Part shown: one piece after another, positions 34,954 to 44,153 of the stretch
How the letters are laid out: every line of letters begins with the position of its first letter
How positions within the stretch are numbered: the first letter of the stretch is position 1
NCBI RefSeq assembly: GCF_030814655.1
Contig: NZ_JAUSVK010000001.1
Span: forward strand, 2,313,501-2,377,500
From: Labrys monachus
GTDB lineage: Bacteria; Pseudomonadota; Alphaproteobacteria; Rhizobiales; Labraceae
Direction: 5' to 3'
Length of the DNA: 64,000 bases
Program-made: the position numbers and the translations under genes
The notes under the pieces: generated by a model
What the model was told of the DNA's origin: nothing
What the model saw: the letters and a program-made list of their open reading frames with translations, nothing else
Database searches by the model: none

Positions 34954-36264
34954 TCAATTGGGCGTGGCGGCGATCGCGGCGGATGCCCGCACGGCCGTGA
35001 CGGGGACGGAGGCGGTGCGGTCGCTCACGTCGGCCGTCGCCATTCCGCTGGTGGCGGGCCCCTGCACCGTCGGCGAATCGATGCTGTAGACGTCCGGGCG
35101 GAACTGCACGCTGCCGTCGGGGCTGCCCCATCCGGTCAGATACACCCAGGCCACCGGCACGGGCTTCGGCACCTTGATGGTCTTGGGCTGGCCGGAATCG
35201 ATCTGGTCCTGGATCGCCTGGCCGGTCCATTCGGTGCCTTCGAGCACCCAGGCCGCGAGATCCTGCGCCCCGGCGACGCGCGTGCAGCCGGAGGACTGGA
35301 AGCGGACATCGTAGCGGAACAGGTCGCGATGCGGCGAGTCGTGCATGTAGACGGCGTCGGGATTGGGCATGTCGATGCGCACGAAGCCGAGCGAATTATA
35401 GACGCCCGGATCCTGCTTGACGAGGAAGTCGGTGCCCTTCGCCCCCGTCCAGTCGATGGTGGCGGGATCGATCTCCCGGCCGCCGCGATAGACGCGCATA
35501 TGGTTCTCGGCGAGGTAGTTCGGATCCCTCACCATCTTCGGCATGATGTCCGCCTTCATGATCGATTGCGGCACGTTCCAATAGGGCAGGATGTTGACGG
35601 CGGTGACCCTGGTCTGCAGTGTCGGGGAGGCGCGGTCGGGGCTGCCGACCACTGTCGTGTAGGTGCGGCTGACGACGCCGTTCTCCACCGCCTCAAGGCT
35701 GGCGGCGGGAATGTTGGAGACGATGTAGCGCTCGCCGAACTTGAACTTCAGCGCGGCGAGCCGCGTCGCCGAGGCGTCGAGCTGGTGCAGCCTTTCCTCG
35801 ACCGGGACATTGAGCGCCGCCAGCGTGAGCCGGCCGACCGAACCGGTGAGGCTGAGCCCGTGCCGGGCCTGGAAATGTTCGAGCGCCTGCCGGGCGGCAT
35901 CATCGAACTGGTCGCTGGCGGGCAAGGCGGGGTCGAGGTCGCTGGTGATCGCGAGCCGCTTGCGGAGCGCGAGCACCACCTTGCCTCGGGCGCCCAGCCT
36001 GAGGCCCTGGGCGCTGGGCGGAAGCGACACCCAGCCGCCATTGCCGGCGATCTCCTCGTAATCGGAGATCGCCCTCAGCGTCAGATCGTAGGTCCGGGGC
36101 GAATAGTTCGGCTGGTCGTCCGCCCATGCTGGCGATCCGATCGCCAAGGCGGCCAGCAGGCCCAGGAAGACGGCGAGGCGCCCGCGCCCTTCTTCCGCAC
36201 GGACGGATGGCGGCTGCCCGAATGCCGGCCCCCGGAACAAACGCGAAAGCTGGGGAAAATCCAT
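34954..36264 (-). CDS. L,D-transpeptidase with peptidoglycan-binding domain (YcbB-like)
   Basis: This 436-residue periplasmic enzyme has an N-terminal membrane/signal segment (about residues 30-48, ending SPAWA), then a peptidoglycan-binding domain (FDDAARQALEHFQARHGLSLTG) and a YkuD catalytic domain. The catalytic motif is YMHDSPHRDLF followed by FQSSGCTRV, with nucleophile Cys327 and a nearby His. It forms 3-3 cross-links in peptidoglycan or attaches proteins. The C-terminal tail is Thr/Ala/Val-rich. It lies alone on the minus strand, divergent from the cytochrome c' gene. Confidence 0.9.
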   Translation of the reverse strand: MDFPQLSRLFRGPAFGQPPSVRAEEGRGRLAVFLGLLAALAIGSPAWADDQPNYSPRTYDLTLRAISDYEEIAGNGGWVSLPPSAQGLRLGARGKVVLALRKRLAITSDLDPALPASDQFDDAARQALEHFQARHGLSLTGSVGRLTLAALNVPVEERLHQLDASATRLAALKFKFGERYIVSNIPAASLEAVENGVVSRTYTTVVGSPDRASPTLQTRVTAVNILPYWNVPQSIMKADIMPKMVRDPNYLAENHMRVYRGGREIDPATIDWTGAKGTDFLVKQDPGVYNSLGFVRIDMPNPDAVYMHDSPHRDLFRYDVRFQSSGCTRVAGAQDLAAWVLEGTEWTGQAIQDQIDSGQPKTIKVPKPVPVAWVYLTGWGSPDGSVQFRPDVYSIDSPTVQGPATSGMATADVSDRTASVPVTAVRASAAIAATPN

Positions 36265-36495
36265 GAAGACACTCGAACGCCGCGAACTATCGTCTGGCGG
36301 TCACCCTACGGCACAGACCGTGAACCTTTTCTTACCTCCGCGGCGATACCGTGAAGCTGTCGTGAAAGCCGGGAAGGTCAAGTTCAAAATCGGGGATTTC
36401 ATTGGAATAATTCAAGGCTACCCACTTGCGATCGGTCCGAAAACACGATGCTATTCGGCGCCGCGTCGTTCTGTAGGGATCACGGAGATATTCTC
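36265..36495. promoter_or_regulatory. Divergent promoter region, L,D-transpeptidase / cytochrome c'
   Basis: This 231-base gap has an AT-richer centre (about 36370-36470) and no supported gene. TTGCGA near 36426 followed about 17 bases later by GCTATT is a possible promoter for the cytochrome c' gene, but the match is weak. No clear operator palindrome was seen. Confidence 0.35.
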
Positions 36496-36930
36496 ATGAA
36501 ACGTTTCGCCATCGCTGCCGCGCTGGTTTCCTTCGGCGTCAGCGTCGCCTTTGCCGGACCGATCGAGGACCGGCAGGCGCTGATGAAGGGCATTGCCGGC
36601 GCCACCAAGGAAGCGGCGGGCTACGCCAAGGGGACGACGCCCTTCGATGCGGCCAAGGTCAAGGCTCTCCTGCAGGTCTATGTCGACGGCGCGGCGAAGC
36701 TGCCGACGCTCTTCCCCGAGGATTCGAAGACCGGCGGCACCGATCCGACCACGGCCTCGCCGAAGATCTGGGAAGACATGGCCGGTTTCAAGGCCCATGC
36801 CGACAAGCTCGGCGCCGACGCGACGGCGGCGATGGCCGCGACCGACCAGGCCAGCTTCGCCAAGGCCTTCGGCGTGATCGCGTCCAATTGCAACGCCTGC
36901 CATGGCGTCTATCGCGTCAAGAAGGGCTGA
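36496..36930 (+). CDS. Cytochrome c' (class II c-type cytochrome)
   Basis: This 144-residue periplasmic haem protein has a Sec signal peptide MKRFAIAAALVSFGVSVAFA. The haem-binding motif CNACH (Cys132, Cys135, His136) is at the very C-terminus, the hallmark of class II (four-helix bundle) cytochromes such as c' and c-556. Such proteins bind NO or act in electron transfer. The absence of an early Met or other clear axial ligand is not decisive by eye. The ATG at 36496 gives the signal peptide. It is the first of a run of haem and caspase-like genes in one direction, separated from the next gene by REP copies. Confidence 0.92.
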   Translation: MKRFAIAAALVSFGVSVAFAGPIEDRQALMKGIAGATKEAAGYAKGTTPFDAAKVKALLQVYVDGAAKLPTLFPEDSKTGGTDPTTASPKIWEDMAGFKAHADKLGADATAAMAATDQASFAKAFGVIASNCNACHGVYRVKKG

Positions 36931-36937
36931 GGTTTTC

Positions 36938-37013
36938 GGGGACGCGGCATCCCGTCCGCGTCCTCTCATCCTGCGTCGGGATGTTGCCAGGAGCGGGCGG
37001 AGACGCCCCGGGA
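36938..37013. repeat. REP-like inverted repeat
   Basis: GGGGACGCGGCATCCCGTCC (from 36938) and GGAGCGGGCGGAGACGCCCC (from 36990) form an imperfect inverted repeat related to the REP family around the RAYT. It starts right after the cytochrome c' stop codon and could end or protect that transcript. Confidence 0.55.
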
Positions 37014-37117
37014 TGGTGAGAGAAGATCGTTTTCGAGGCGACGGTTTGAACTTTGTCATCGCCGGGACAAGCCCGGGCAGGACAAGATCGCAGCCTTCCC
37101 TCCGTTCCGGCATCGAT

Positions 37118-37145
37118 GGCAGGGGGCTGCCCGCGTTCCCGGGGG
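37118..37145. repeat. REP half-site
   Basis: GGCAGGGGGCTGCCCGCG followed by TTCCCGGGGG resembles the right arm of the REP elements (stem GGCAG/CTGCC, tail CGCGTTCCCGGG). It lies in the gap between the two cytochrome genes, about 85 bases before the next start codon. Nothing else was recognised in 36931-37228. Confidence 0.5.
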
Positions 37146-37228
37146 AGGCCCTTCGAATAAAAGGGCTGCAACCTGTGTTCAGGATCTGAGGCACCGGGCA
37201 CGAGCCGGGTGGAAGGGGGCTTTCCGGG

Positions 37229-38158
37229 ATGCGCATCAGAAAAATCATCGGCGGGCTCGTCGTGCTTGCTGCGGTCGGTTTCGGGGTGTTCTGGTTCGTC
37301 ACCGCGCCCTCCACCCTGCCTGCATCGGCCCTGGCAGCCGACTACAAGCCCGACCTCGCCAATGGCGAGACGATGTTCAATATCGGCGGCTGCGCGGCCT
37401 GCCACCAGTCGCCGGGCCAGGACGACAGGCTCAAGCTGGGCGGCGGCCTCGCCCTCGGCTCGCCCTTCGGCACCTTCCACGCGCCCAACATCTCGCCCGA
37501 CCCCGTCAACGGCATCGGCGGCTGGAGCGAGCTCGACTTCGTCAATGCGCTGCAGCGCGGCGTCGGCCGGCAGGGCGAGCACCTCTACCCGGCGCTACCC
37601 TACACATCCTATGCCCGTCTCAAGATCGAGGACGTGCGCGATCTCTTCGCTTACATCAAGACGCTGCCCGCCGTCGATACGCCCTCCAAGCCGCATGAGA
37701 TCGGGTTTCCCTTCGATATCCGCCGCCTGCTCGGGGGCTGGAAGTTCCTGTTCTTCGATGACAAGCCGTTCGTGCCCGATCCGAGCCGCAGCGCCGAATG
37801 GAATCGCGGCGCCTATCTGGTGGAGGGGCCCGGGCACTGTTCCGAATGTCACAGCCCTCGCAACGCCCTCGGCGCTATTGAAGCGGACAGGCGCTTCTCC
37901 GGGGCCCCGAATCCCGACGGCAAGGGTTGGGTGCCCAACATCACCCGCCACGCCGACGGCATCGCAAGCTGGTCGCAGGACGCGATTGCCGACTTCCTCA
38001 AGAGCGGCCTGACGCCGGACTTCGATTCGGCCGGGGGCAGCATGGCCGAGGTGATCCAGAACACCAGCCGCCTCGGCGATGCCGATCGCAAGGCAATGGC
38101 CGCCTATCTGGTGACGCTGCCGCCGGTTCCCGGCAAGGCGCCGCCGAAGAAATCCTGA
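37229..38158 (+). CDS. Di-haem c-type cytochrome
   Basis: This 309-residue protein has an N-terminal membrane anchor or uncleaved signal (about residues 5-25) and two c-type haem sites: CAACH at Cys55-His59 and CSECH at Cys204-His208. The spacing and the segments ISPDPVNGIGGWSELDFVNALQRGVG and NITRHADGIASWSQDAIADFL match the cytochrome subunits of membrane dehydrogenases (gluconate/alcohol type). No dehydrogenase subunit is adjacent. It instead precedes the caspase-like gene by about 70 bases in the same direction. Confidence 0.9.
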   Translation: MRIRKIIGGLVVLAAVGFGVFWFVTAPSTLPASALAADYKPDLANGETMFNIGGCAACHQSPGQDDRLKLGGGLALGSPFGTFHAPNISPDPVNGIGGWSELDFVNALQRGVGRQGEHLYPALPYTSYARLKIEDVRDLFAYIKTLPAVDTPSKPHEIGFPFDIRRLLGGWKFLFFDDKPFVPDPSRSAEWNRGAYLVEGPGHCSECHSPRNALGAIEADRRFSGAPNPDGKGWVPNITRHADGIASWSQDAIADFLKSGLTPDFDSAGGSMAEVIQNTSRLGDADRKAMAAYLVTLPPVPGKAPPKKS

Positions 38159-38229
38159 GCGCACGCCCCGCCAGCCGTGCCGCTCCTGGTCCGAAACCGG
38201 CTGGCTGCGGGCAGATGGAGGAGGAGAAG

Positions 38230-39837
38230 GTGGGATCATCGGCTGTCTCGACCGTGCTGCGGGCCGTCCTGCCGATGGCGGGACTGGCGTCGGCTGCGCT
38301 GGCCCCGGCGCCTGCGCTGGCGGCCGAGAGCTACGCCCTCGTGGTCGGCATCGACGCCTATACGGCACCGATCCCGGCGCTGCACGGCGCCGTGAACGAT
38401 GCCGAGGACATCGCGCAGGCCCTCCGCATGTCGGGCGTCCGGCAACTCGTCCTCCTCACCGACGGCCAAGCGACCAAGCCGGCCGTGGTGGCGGCCTGGG
38501 AGAGCCTTCTCGGCCAGGCGAAGGCGGGCGATACCATCTACTTCACCTATGCCGGCCACGGCTCGCAGGAGCCGGCCGCCGCCGACGATCCGGACGAGCC
38601 GGACGGGCTCGACGACAACCTGCCGCTGGTGAACTTCGCCCTGAAGGGACCGGGGCTCGCCGACCGCATCGTCGACAAGGAAATGGCGGTCTGGCTGAAG
38701 GAGGCCGAAGACAAGAAGGTCTATGCCGTCGTCGTCACCGACGCCTGCCACTCCGGCACCATGTATCGCTCGGTCTCGATGGGGCTGACCTACCGCGTCG
38801 CGCCCAAGCCGCAGATCGACAGGGCGGAACTGCTGCAATTCGCTCCTCCCGCCCCGAACGTGTCGGTGAAGGTCGACCCGAACGACCGTTTCACCTTCCT
38901 TGCCGGCGTCGCCGACGACAAGCTGGTGCCGGAGGTGACGATCGGCGGCCGGCAGCGCGGCGCGCTCTCCTTCGCCTTCGCCCGGGCGCTCGAAGGCCAG
39001 GCCGACGCCAACCATGACGGCGTGACCACCGAGAAGGAGCTCGTCTCCTTCGTCCGGGCCTCCGTCCTGCAGTCGACGCAGAGCCAGCAGGTCTCGCAAT
39101 CCTTCCCGACCGTGAGCCGGGACATTCCCGTCTTCGGCGCGAAGACGGCGACGGCAGACACGCCTTCCGCCCAGGATCTGCTCGCCGTCGCCGAGCAGGC
39201 CGTGGCCGACGCGCCGCTTCGCCTCGCTTTTCGCAACGGCGACGGGCCTTCGGCGGTGGCCGGGGCGGAGATCGTCGCCGACGAGGCCGGGGCCGACCTC
39301 GTCTACGACGTGGCGAAGCAGACCGTGGAGAAGCGGGTCGCCGGCATCGTCGCCGAGGATGTGGCGCCGTCGGGCCTGGCGGGCGTGGTCGCCAAATGGC
39401 GCGCCATCGCCTTCCTGCAGGCCTATGCCGGAGGCGCGATCCAGCCTTTCGAGGTCGCGGGCGGCTCGCGCACCTTCCTGCGCGGCGAGAGGCTGACCGT
39501 CGGCCTCGGCGCGTCGAGCCATCGCTTCATGACGCTGTTCAACCTGCCGCCCGACGGCAAGGTCGAGTTCCTCTACCCGGCATCGCCCGCCGAACATGAC
39601 GAGGATTGGAAGGGCAGGGCCTTCTCCCTGCCGCTGCAGGTCCGCGATCCCCCGTTCGGCGCCGAGCATCTGGTGGCCCTGCTTTCTGACCAGCCCCTCG
39701 ACGAGTTGCAGACGGCGCTCCAGGGCCTGAGCAGGCCGGATGCGGCGACCGTCCTGCCGGACACGCTGAAGAACGCGCTGAGCGGCAAGACCGTCACGGT
39801 CGGCATCGCCGACATCTTCACGAGCGGTGGGCCATGA
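38230..39837 (+). CDS. Caspase-like (peptidase C14) protein, exported
   Basis: This is a roughly 535-residue bacterial caspase homologue (orthocaspase/metacaspase type). The p20-like domain has both catalytic residues: His in YFTYAGHGSQ (residue 110) and Cys in VVVTDACHSGT (residue 173). ESYALVVGIDAY opens the fold. A Sec signal precedes it (LPMAGLASAALAPAPALA). The rest, about residues 310-535, is an unassigned domain. The GTG at 38230 is preferred. GGAGGAG lies four bases upstream, and starting at the ATG at 38215 would put Glu-Glu-Glu-Lys in front of the signal peptide. Its stop overlaps the next caspase-like gene (ATGA). The protease target is unknown; basic-residue cleavage is typical of the family. 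Confidence 0.85.
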   Translation: MGSSAVSTVLRAVLPMAGLASAALAPAPALAAESYALVVGIDAYTAPIPALHGAVNDAEDIAQALRMSGVRQLVLLTDGQATKPAVVAAWESLLGQAKAGDTIYFTYAGHGSQEPAAADDPDEPDGLDDNLPLVNFALKGPGLADRIVDKEMAVWLKEAEDKKVYAVVVTDACHSGTMYRSVSMGLTYRVAPKPQIDRAELLQFAPPAPNVSVKVDPNDRFTFLAGVADDKLVPEVTIGGRQRGALSFAFARALEGQADANHDGVTTEKELVSFVRASVLQSTQSQQVSQSFPTVSRDIPVFGAKTATADTPSAQDLLAVAEQAVADAPLRLAFRNGDGPSAVAGAEIVADEAGADLVYDVAKQTVEKRVAGIVAEDVAPSGLAGVVAKWRAIAFLQAYAGGAIQPFEVAGGSRTFLRGERLTVGLGASSHRFMTLFNLPPDGKVEFLYPASPAEHDEDWKGRAFSLPLQVRDPPFGAEHLVALLSDQPLDELQTALQGLSRPDAATVLPDTLKNALSGKTVTVGIADIFTSGGP

Positions 39838-41471
39838 CAGTCCGTTTGAGAACCTCCATCATCCGAACGCCCGCCATTCCCGGCGAGCCGCGCGGCGGCG
39901 ACGGAAAGGGATCCAGGGGGAGGGATGCCACCCCGCGTCACGGATCCCCATCGTTCGTCGGTGCCACGGTGCCCAAACCGCGCCTGAGAGCGCTTCTCAC
40001 CCGCTTCGGATCGGCCTGCCTCGCCGTTGTGGCGGGCTTCATCCCGCTTTCGGCAGCCTGGGCCGATCGCGCCCTCGTCATCGGCGTGGACAGCTACCGG
40101 GAAGGCTCGCTTTCACCCGATTTCAAGGGCGCCGCCCGCGCCGATGCCCTCCGCATGCGGGGATTGCTGACCGGGGCGCTGGGCTACGGGCCGGATGACG
40201 TCCGGCTGCTGCTCGACGGTCAGGCGAGCCGCGCCGCCATTGTCGACGGGCTACAGGGCTGGCTGTCGCAGGCCGGGCCGGGCGAGCGGGTGTTCTTCTA
40301 TTTCGCCGGCGAAGGCCATTTCATCGGGGACGGTCCGAACCGCGAGGATACCATCCTGCCCGTCGATGCCACGATCGAGCGCAGGGACGGTGCCGTCACC
40401 GTCGGCAACAGCCTCGGCGAGAGCCGGATCGACGCGCTGCTTGGCCGGCTGCAGGGCCGCCACGTCACGGAAGTCATCGATTCCAGCCATTCGGGCGCGG
40501 TCACCCGGTCGATCGTGGTCGAGGCGGCCGGCGGCAATCCGGCGGCCCGTTCGCCGCAGCTCGAGGCGCGGACCCGCTCGATCGTGGTCGAGCCCCAGCT
40601 CGGGCAGGAAGGCGGGCATGGGCTGCCGCCCGGGCTCGACCTCGTCAAATGGGAGGCGGTCTCGCCGTCCCAGGTCGCCCTGATCGACGAGGATGCCGCG
40701 CCCGGCTATCGCGGCGTGTTCACCACGGCCTTCGCCGACGGCATCGAAAAGGGCCTGGCCGACGCCAATCGCAACGGCGTGATCTCCAACCAGGAACTGC
40801 TCGATTATGTCCGCGGGCGATCCTCCGCCTATTGCGCCGGCCATGCCGACCGCTGCCCGATGGGGCTGACGCCGATCCTGTCGGGCGCCGGCGCCGCCCT
40901 CGACGTCGCCGCTTCCGCCACCGGCGCCGCCGGTCCGCTCAACCAGGGGCGGCCGAGCGCCGAGAAGATCCTCGACATCCTCGGCGCCAGGCTCGCCGAC
41001 GACATCCGCCTCGAGCAATTGCCCGCCTCGCCGGTCCGGCTCGGCACGCGGGACATGCATTTCCGGGTGACGTCGTCGCAGGACGGCTTCCTCGTGCTGC
41101 TCTCGGTCTCCGACGACGGCGAGGTGGTGCAGCTCTTCCCGAACGCCATCGCGGCCGCCCACGGCAAGGACGGGCGCATCCTGGCCGGGCGCCCGATCAC
41201 GGTGCCCGATTCCAGCTACGGCATCCGCTTCGATGCGACCTCTGTGACGAAAGGTACAGTGCTGGCGCTGGTTGCGATCGATCCTCTGAAACTGCCGCAA
41301 GGCTTCGTCACGCGGCGGATCGACGTGATTCCGCAGGACGAAGTGAACTCGACCGTGCTGCCCGAACTCGCCCAGAGCCTTGCCGCGCCCGCCCATGCCG
41401 ATGGCGTCGAGGCCAACGCCAAGGCGGTCGGGCGGTCGGTCGCCACGCTGCGCTACGAGATCGTCCCCTAG
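39834..41471 (+). CDS. Caspase-like protein without catalytic residues, C-terminal DUF4384-like domain
   Basis: This 545-residue paralogue has the same fold start (DRALVIGVDSYRE), but both catalytic positions are changed. The His loop reads FYFAGEGHF (Glu160 at the His position) and the Cys loop reads VIDSSHSGA (Ser218 for Cys). The C-terminal third (FRVTSSQDGFLVLLSVSDDG and after) matches the DUF4384 pattern. It is probably a regulatory or scaffold partner of the active caspase next to it. The ATG at 39834 overlaps the upstream TGA. A GTG at 39969 would remove an odd Arg/Gly-rich leader and start directly at a good signal peptide (ending PLSAAWA), so the true start may be there. Confidence 0.8.
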   Translation: MTVRLRTSIIRTPAIPGEPRGGDGKGSRGRDATPRHGSPSFVGATVPKPRLRALLTRFGSACLAVVAGFIPLSAAWADRALVIGVDSYREGSLSPDFKGAARADALRMRGLLTGALGYGPDDVRLLLDGQASRAAIVDGLQGWLSQAGPGERVFFYFAGEGHFIGDGPNREDTILPVDATIERRDGAVTVGNSLGESRIDALLGRLQGRHVTEVIDSSHSGAVTRSIVVEAAGGNPAARSPQLEARTRSIVVEPQLGQEGGHGLPPGLDLVKWEAVSPSQVALIDEDAAPGYRGVFTTAFADGIEKGLADANRNGVISNQELLDYVRGRSSAYCAGHADRCPMGLTPILSGAGAALDVAASATGAAGPLNQGRPSAEKILDILGARLADDIRLEQLPASPVRLGTRDMHFRVTSSQDGFLVLLSVSDDGEVVQLFPNAIAAAHGKDGRILAGRPITVPDSSYGIRFDATSVTKGTVLALVAIDPLKLPQGFVTRRIDVIPQDEVNSTVLPELAQSLAAPAHADGVEANAKAVGRSVATLRYEIVP

Positions 41472-41510
41472 AGCAAAGCGCGTTCAGGCAGAAGCGGCGC
41501 TTTGCTCTAG
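41468..41510 (+). terminator. Inverted repeat with T-rich tail after the second caspase gene
   Basis: CTAGAGCAAAGCGC (41468-41481, containing the stop codon) pairs perfectly with GCGCTTTGCTCTAG (41497-41510), and CTCTTTGTTTTT follows. This can terminate the caspase transcript. The rest of the gap to 41683 holds further short repeat-like motifs (AAAACGCCCTAGGGCG) and the GGGAG ribosome binding site of the next gene. Confidence 0.65.
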
Positions 41511-41683
41511 CTCTTTGTTTTTCGACGCGTCTTTGCGTTTTGCCGATCCCGTCAAAACACAAAACGCCCTAGGGCGGCCTGCGCGCCTGCGCAAACGGCC
41601 CTTTTGCTCTACCCCCTTGTTTCGACGTGTTTTTCAATTCCCGCCGCTACCGTCCTATCGCCAGACGCTCCAGGGAGACCGTC

Positions 41684-44143
41684 ATGATCCACCGCAATTC
41701 GATGCGCATCGCGGGCCTGATGGTCGCGGCGAGCCTGTTGACGGGTTCCGGCCCGCTGGCCGCCGCGGCGGTCGCCGACGGCGCCAAGCCGGCGGCTTCC
41801 GTGCCGGCTGCCGCCGATCCCGCACCGGCCGCCCCTGCCGCGCAGGCTCCCGCCGCGCCCGCAGCGGCGACGCCGGAGCCCGTGCAAGCCGCGGCACCGG
41901 CCGCCGTCGCCGTCCCGGCCGACGTGAAGGTGCCGGGGGATCCGATCGCCAAGGCCGCCTTCGACGTCCTCGAAAAGCATTGCTCGCGCTGCCACCAGGC
42001 CGGCATGCTGACGGCGCGCGAGAAGCCGGCCAAGAATTTCGGCAACATCATGAAGCTGGACGAGATCGCCGCCGATCCTCACCTGATCCAGGCCGGCAAT
42101 CCCGAGGGCTCGAAGCTGTTCCAGCAGATCATCAACAAGGAGATGCCCTACGACGTGAACTACGAGTTCGACACGACCAAGCCGGAAGTGACCGCCGCCG
42201 ACATCGACGCGCTCCGGACCTGGATCAAGTCGACGGGCGACCAGGAGGCGGCCGCCTGCTCGGGCCGCAAATTCGTCACCGCCGGGGACATCGTCGGCGA
42301 CATCGCGGCCGACCTGCAGAAGCAGCCCGACCACCGCGTGCGCGGCATGCGCTATTTCACGTTGACCAACCTCTACAACGCCTGCGCCACCGACGAGGCG
42401 ATGAAGGTCTATCGCCAGGGGCTCGTCAAGCTGCTCAACGGCTTCGACCGCCGCTCGGACGTGATCAGGCTCACCACCATCGATCCCGAGGAGACGATCG
42501 TCGCCGTCAATCTCGACGATCTCGGCTGGAGCGAGGGCGACTGGAACACCGTGCTGGCCGCCTATCCCTACGCGACCAAGCCCGACGTCAAGGCGTTTGA
42601 TTTCGTCGCGCAGCAGACCGGTACCGTCCTGCCCTATGTCCGTGCCGACTGGTTCGGCTTCACCGCCTCGCAGCCGCCGCTCTACGACACGCTGCTGCAG
42701 CTTCCGGCCGACTATCCCGGCCTGGCCGACAAGCTCGGCGTCGACATCGCCTCCGATATCGCGAAATTCGTCGCCCAGCGCGCCGGCTTCCAGAAGTCGG
42801 GCGTGTCGCAGAACAATCGGCTGATCGAGCGCCATCCGATCGCCACCGGCTATTTCTGGACGTCCTACGACTTTTCCGAATCCAAGGGCTTCCAGAGCCT
42901 GTTCCTGCATCCGCTCGGCCCCGGCGGCGACAACGGTTTCCGGCATGCCGGCGGCGAAACCATCTTCTCGCTGCCGAACGGCTTCCAGGCCTATTACCTC
43001 AACAAATCGGACGGCACCCGCCTCGACAAGGGGCCGACGCAGATCGTGCGCGATCCCTCGCGGCGCGATCTCGCGGTGACCAACGGCATTTCCTGCATGG
43101 GATGCCACGACCAGGGCCTGCGCAAGGCCAAGGACGAGGTGCGCAAGGCCGTGCTCGCCGACCATTCCTTCTCCAAGGACGATCGCGAGACCGTCGCCGC
43201 GCTCTATCCCGAGAACGACAGGATGGACGCCCTCATCGGCGAGGACTTCGATCGCTTCAACGCCGCCATGAAGCGGGCCGGTCTTGATCCCACCCTCAAG
43301 CTCGCCGGCGTCGAGATGACCAACGCGCTGTTCAAGCGCTATGAGGACGACCTCTCGCTGCGCCGCGCCGCCGCCGAATACGGCTTCCAGCCCGACGCCT
43401 TCAAGGAGCATTTCATCGAGGCCGGCCCGGAAGCCATCGCCCTGATGCGCCGCCTCGACCAGGGCATCGTGCCGCGCGACCAGTTCGAGGCGCTGTTCAT
43501 CAAATTCGTCGAGGGCGCCACCGAGGATCGGGTGATCGACGTCTCCAGCCTGGAGGGCGCCCAGAAGGTGGCCGAGCCCATCTTCAAGCCGAGCTCGGGC
43601 GGATCCTTCGACCTGCAGCTCACGGCCGACAAGAGCGTCTACCGGCAGAACGACGCCGCGGTGCTCCAGGTCGTCTCGACGCGCGACTGCAACCTCTTCG
43701 TCGTCAATGTCGACAAGAGCGGCACGGGCACGGTGATCTTCCCCAACAAGTTCCAGGCCGATAATGCCGTGAAGGCGGGGCAGGCGGTGGTGCTCGGCGG
43801 GCCTGGCTCGAAGTTCAAGTTCCGTCTGGCCGACATCGGGCAGGAGAAGGTGGTGGCGGTCTGCCGCGTCAACAATGCGACGCGCGAGATCGCCGGCACC
43901 GAGATCGATCCGCAGCACCGCAGCTTCGCCGAGATCCCGAATTTCGACCGGGGCCTGACGCGGCAGATCATCGTCGAATCGAACGAGGCGCGTGACGAGG
44001 CCTCGTCCCTCGATGCGGACGGACGCAAGGATGCGCAGTTCGCCAAGATCGCGGGCGCCGCCGGCGGCAAGGTCGCCTCCGGCGCCCCGGATGCGGCCCG
44101 CCGCTCGGTCGCCTCCACCGCGATCGTCATCCCGGTTCAGTGA
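41684..44143 (+). CDS. Large di-haem cytochrome c-like protein with DUF4384-like C-terminus
   Basis: This 819-residue exported protein begins with a signal peptide (to about residue 30), then an Ala/Pro-rich linker (about 33-80). A c-type haem motif CSRCH follows at Cys100-His104, and after a long central region comes a second, CMGCH, at Cys471-His475 (NGISCMGCHDQGL). The C-terminal part (FDLQLTADKSVYRQNDAAVL, then NLFVVNVDKSGTGTVIFPN) resembles the DUF4384 domain of the neighbouring caspase-like protein. I do not recognise an enzyme family for the middle. The ATG at 41684 follows CAGGGAGACC. Ten bases separate it from the OmpA-type gene, so the two form one unit. Confidence 0.8.
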   Translation: MIHRNSMRIAGLMVAASLLTGSGPLAAAAVADGAKPAASVPAAADPAPAAPAAQAPAAPAAATPEPVQAAAPAAVAVPADVKVPGDPIAKAAFDVLEKHCSRCHQAGMLTAREKPAKNFGNIMKLDEIAADPHLIQAGNPEGSKLFQQIINKEMPYDVNYEFDTTKPEVTAADIDALRTWIKSTGDQEAAACSGRKFVTAGDIVGDIAADLQKQPDHRVRGMRYFTLTNLYNACATDEAMKVYRQGLVKLLNGFDRRSDVIRLTTIDPEETIVAVNLDDLGWSEGDWNTVLAAYPYATKPDVKAFDFVAQQTGTVLPYVRADWFGFTASQPPLYDTLLQLPADYPGLADKLGVDIASDIAKFVAQRAGFQKSGVSQNNRLIERHPIATGYFWTSYDFSESKGFQSLFLHPLGPGGDNGFRHAGGETIFSLPNGFQAYYLNKSDGTRLDKGPTQIVRDPSRRDLAVTNGISCMGCHDQGLRKAKDEVRKAVLADHSFSKDDRETVAALYPENDRMDALIGEDFDRFNAAMKRAGLDPTLKLAGVEMTNALFKRYEDDLSLRRAAAEYGFQPDAFKEHFIEAGPEAIALMRRLDQGIVPRDQFEALFIKFVEGATEDRVIDVSSLEGAQKVAEPIFKPSSGGSFDLQLTADKSVYRQNDAAVLQVVSTRDCNLFVVNVDKSGTGTVIFPNKFQADNAVKAGQAVVLGGPGSKFKFRLADIGQEKVVAVCRVNNATREIAGTEIDPQHRSFAEIPNFDRGLTRQIIVESNEARDEASSLDADGRKDAQFAKIAGAAGGKVASGAPDAARRSVASTAIVIPVQ

Positions 44144-44153
44144 GGGCAGGACG

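Noticed and set aside
38230-41471. Caspase genes as part of an anti-phage defence system
   Set aside because: No cyclase, CRISPR, gasdermin-like or toxin gene is adjacent, and both proteins carry export signals, unlike cytoplasmic defence caspases. The idea stays open but unsupported.
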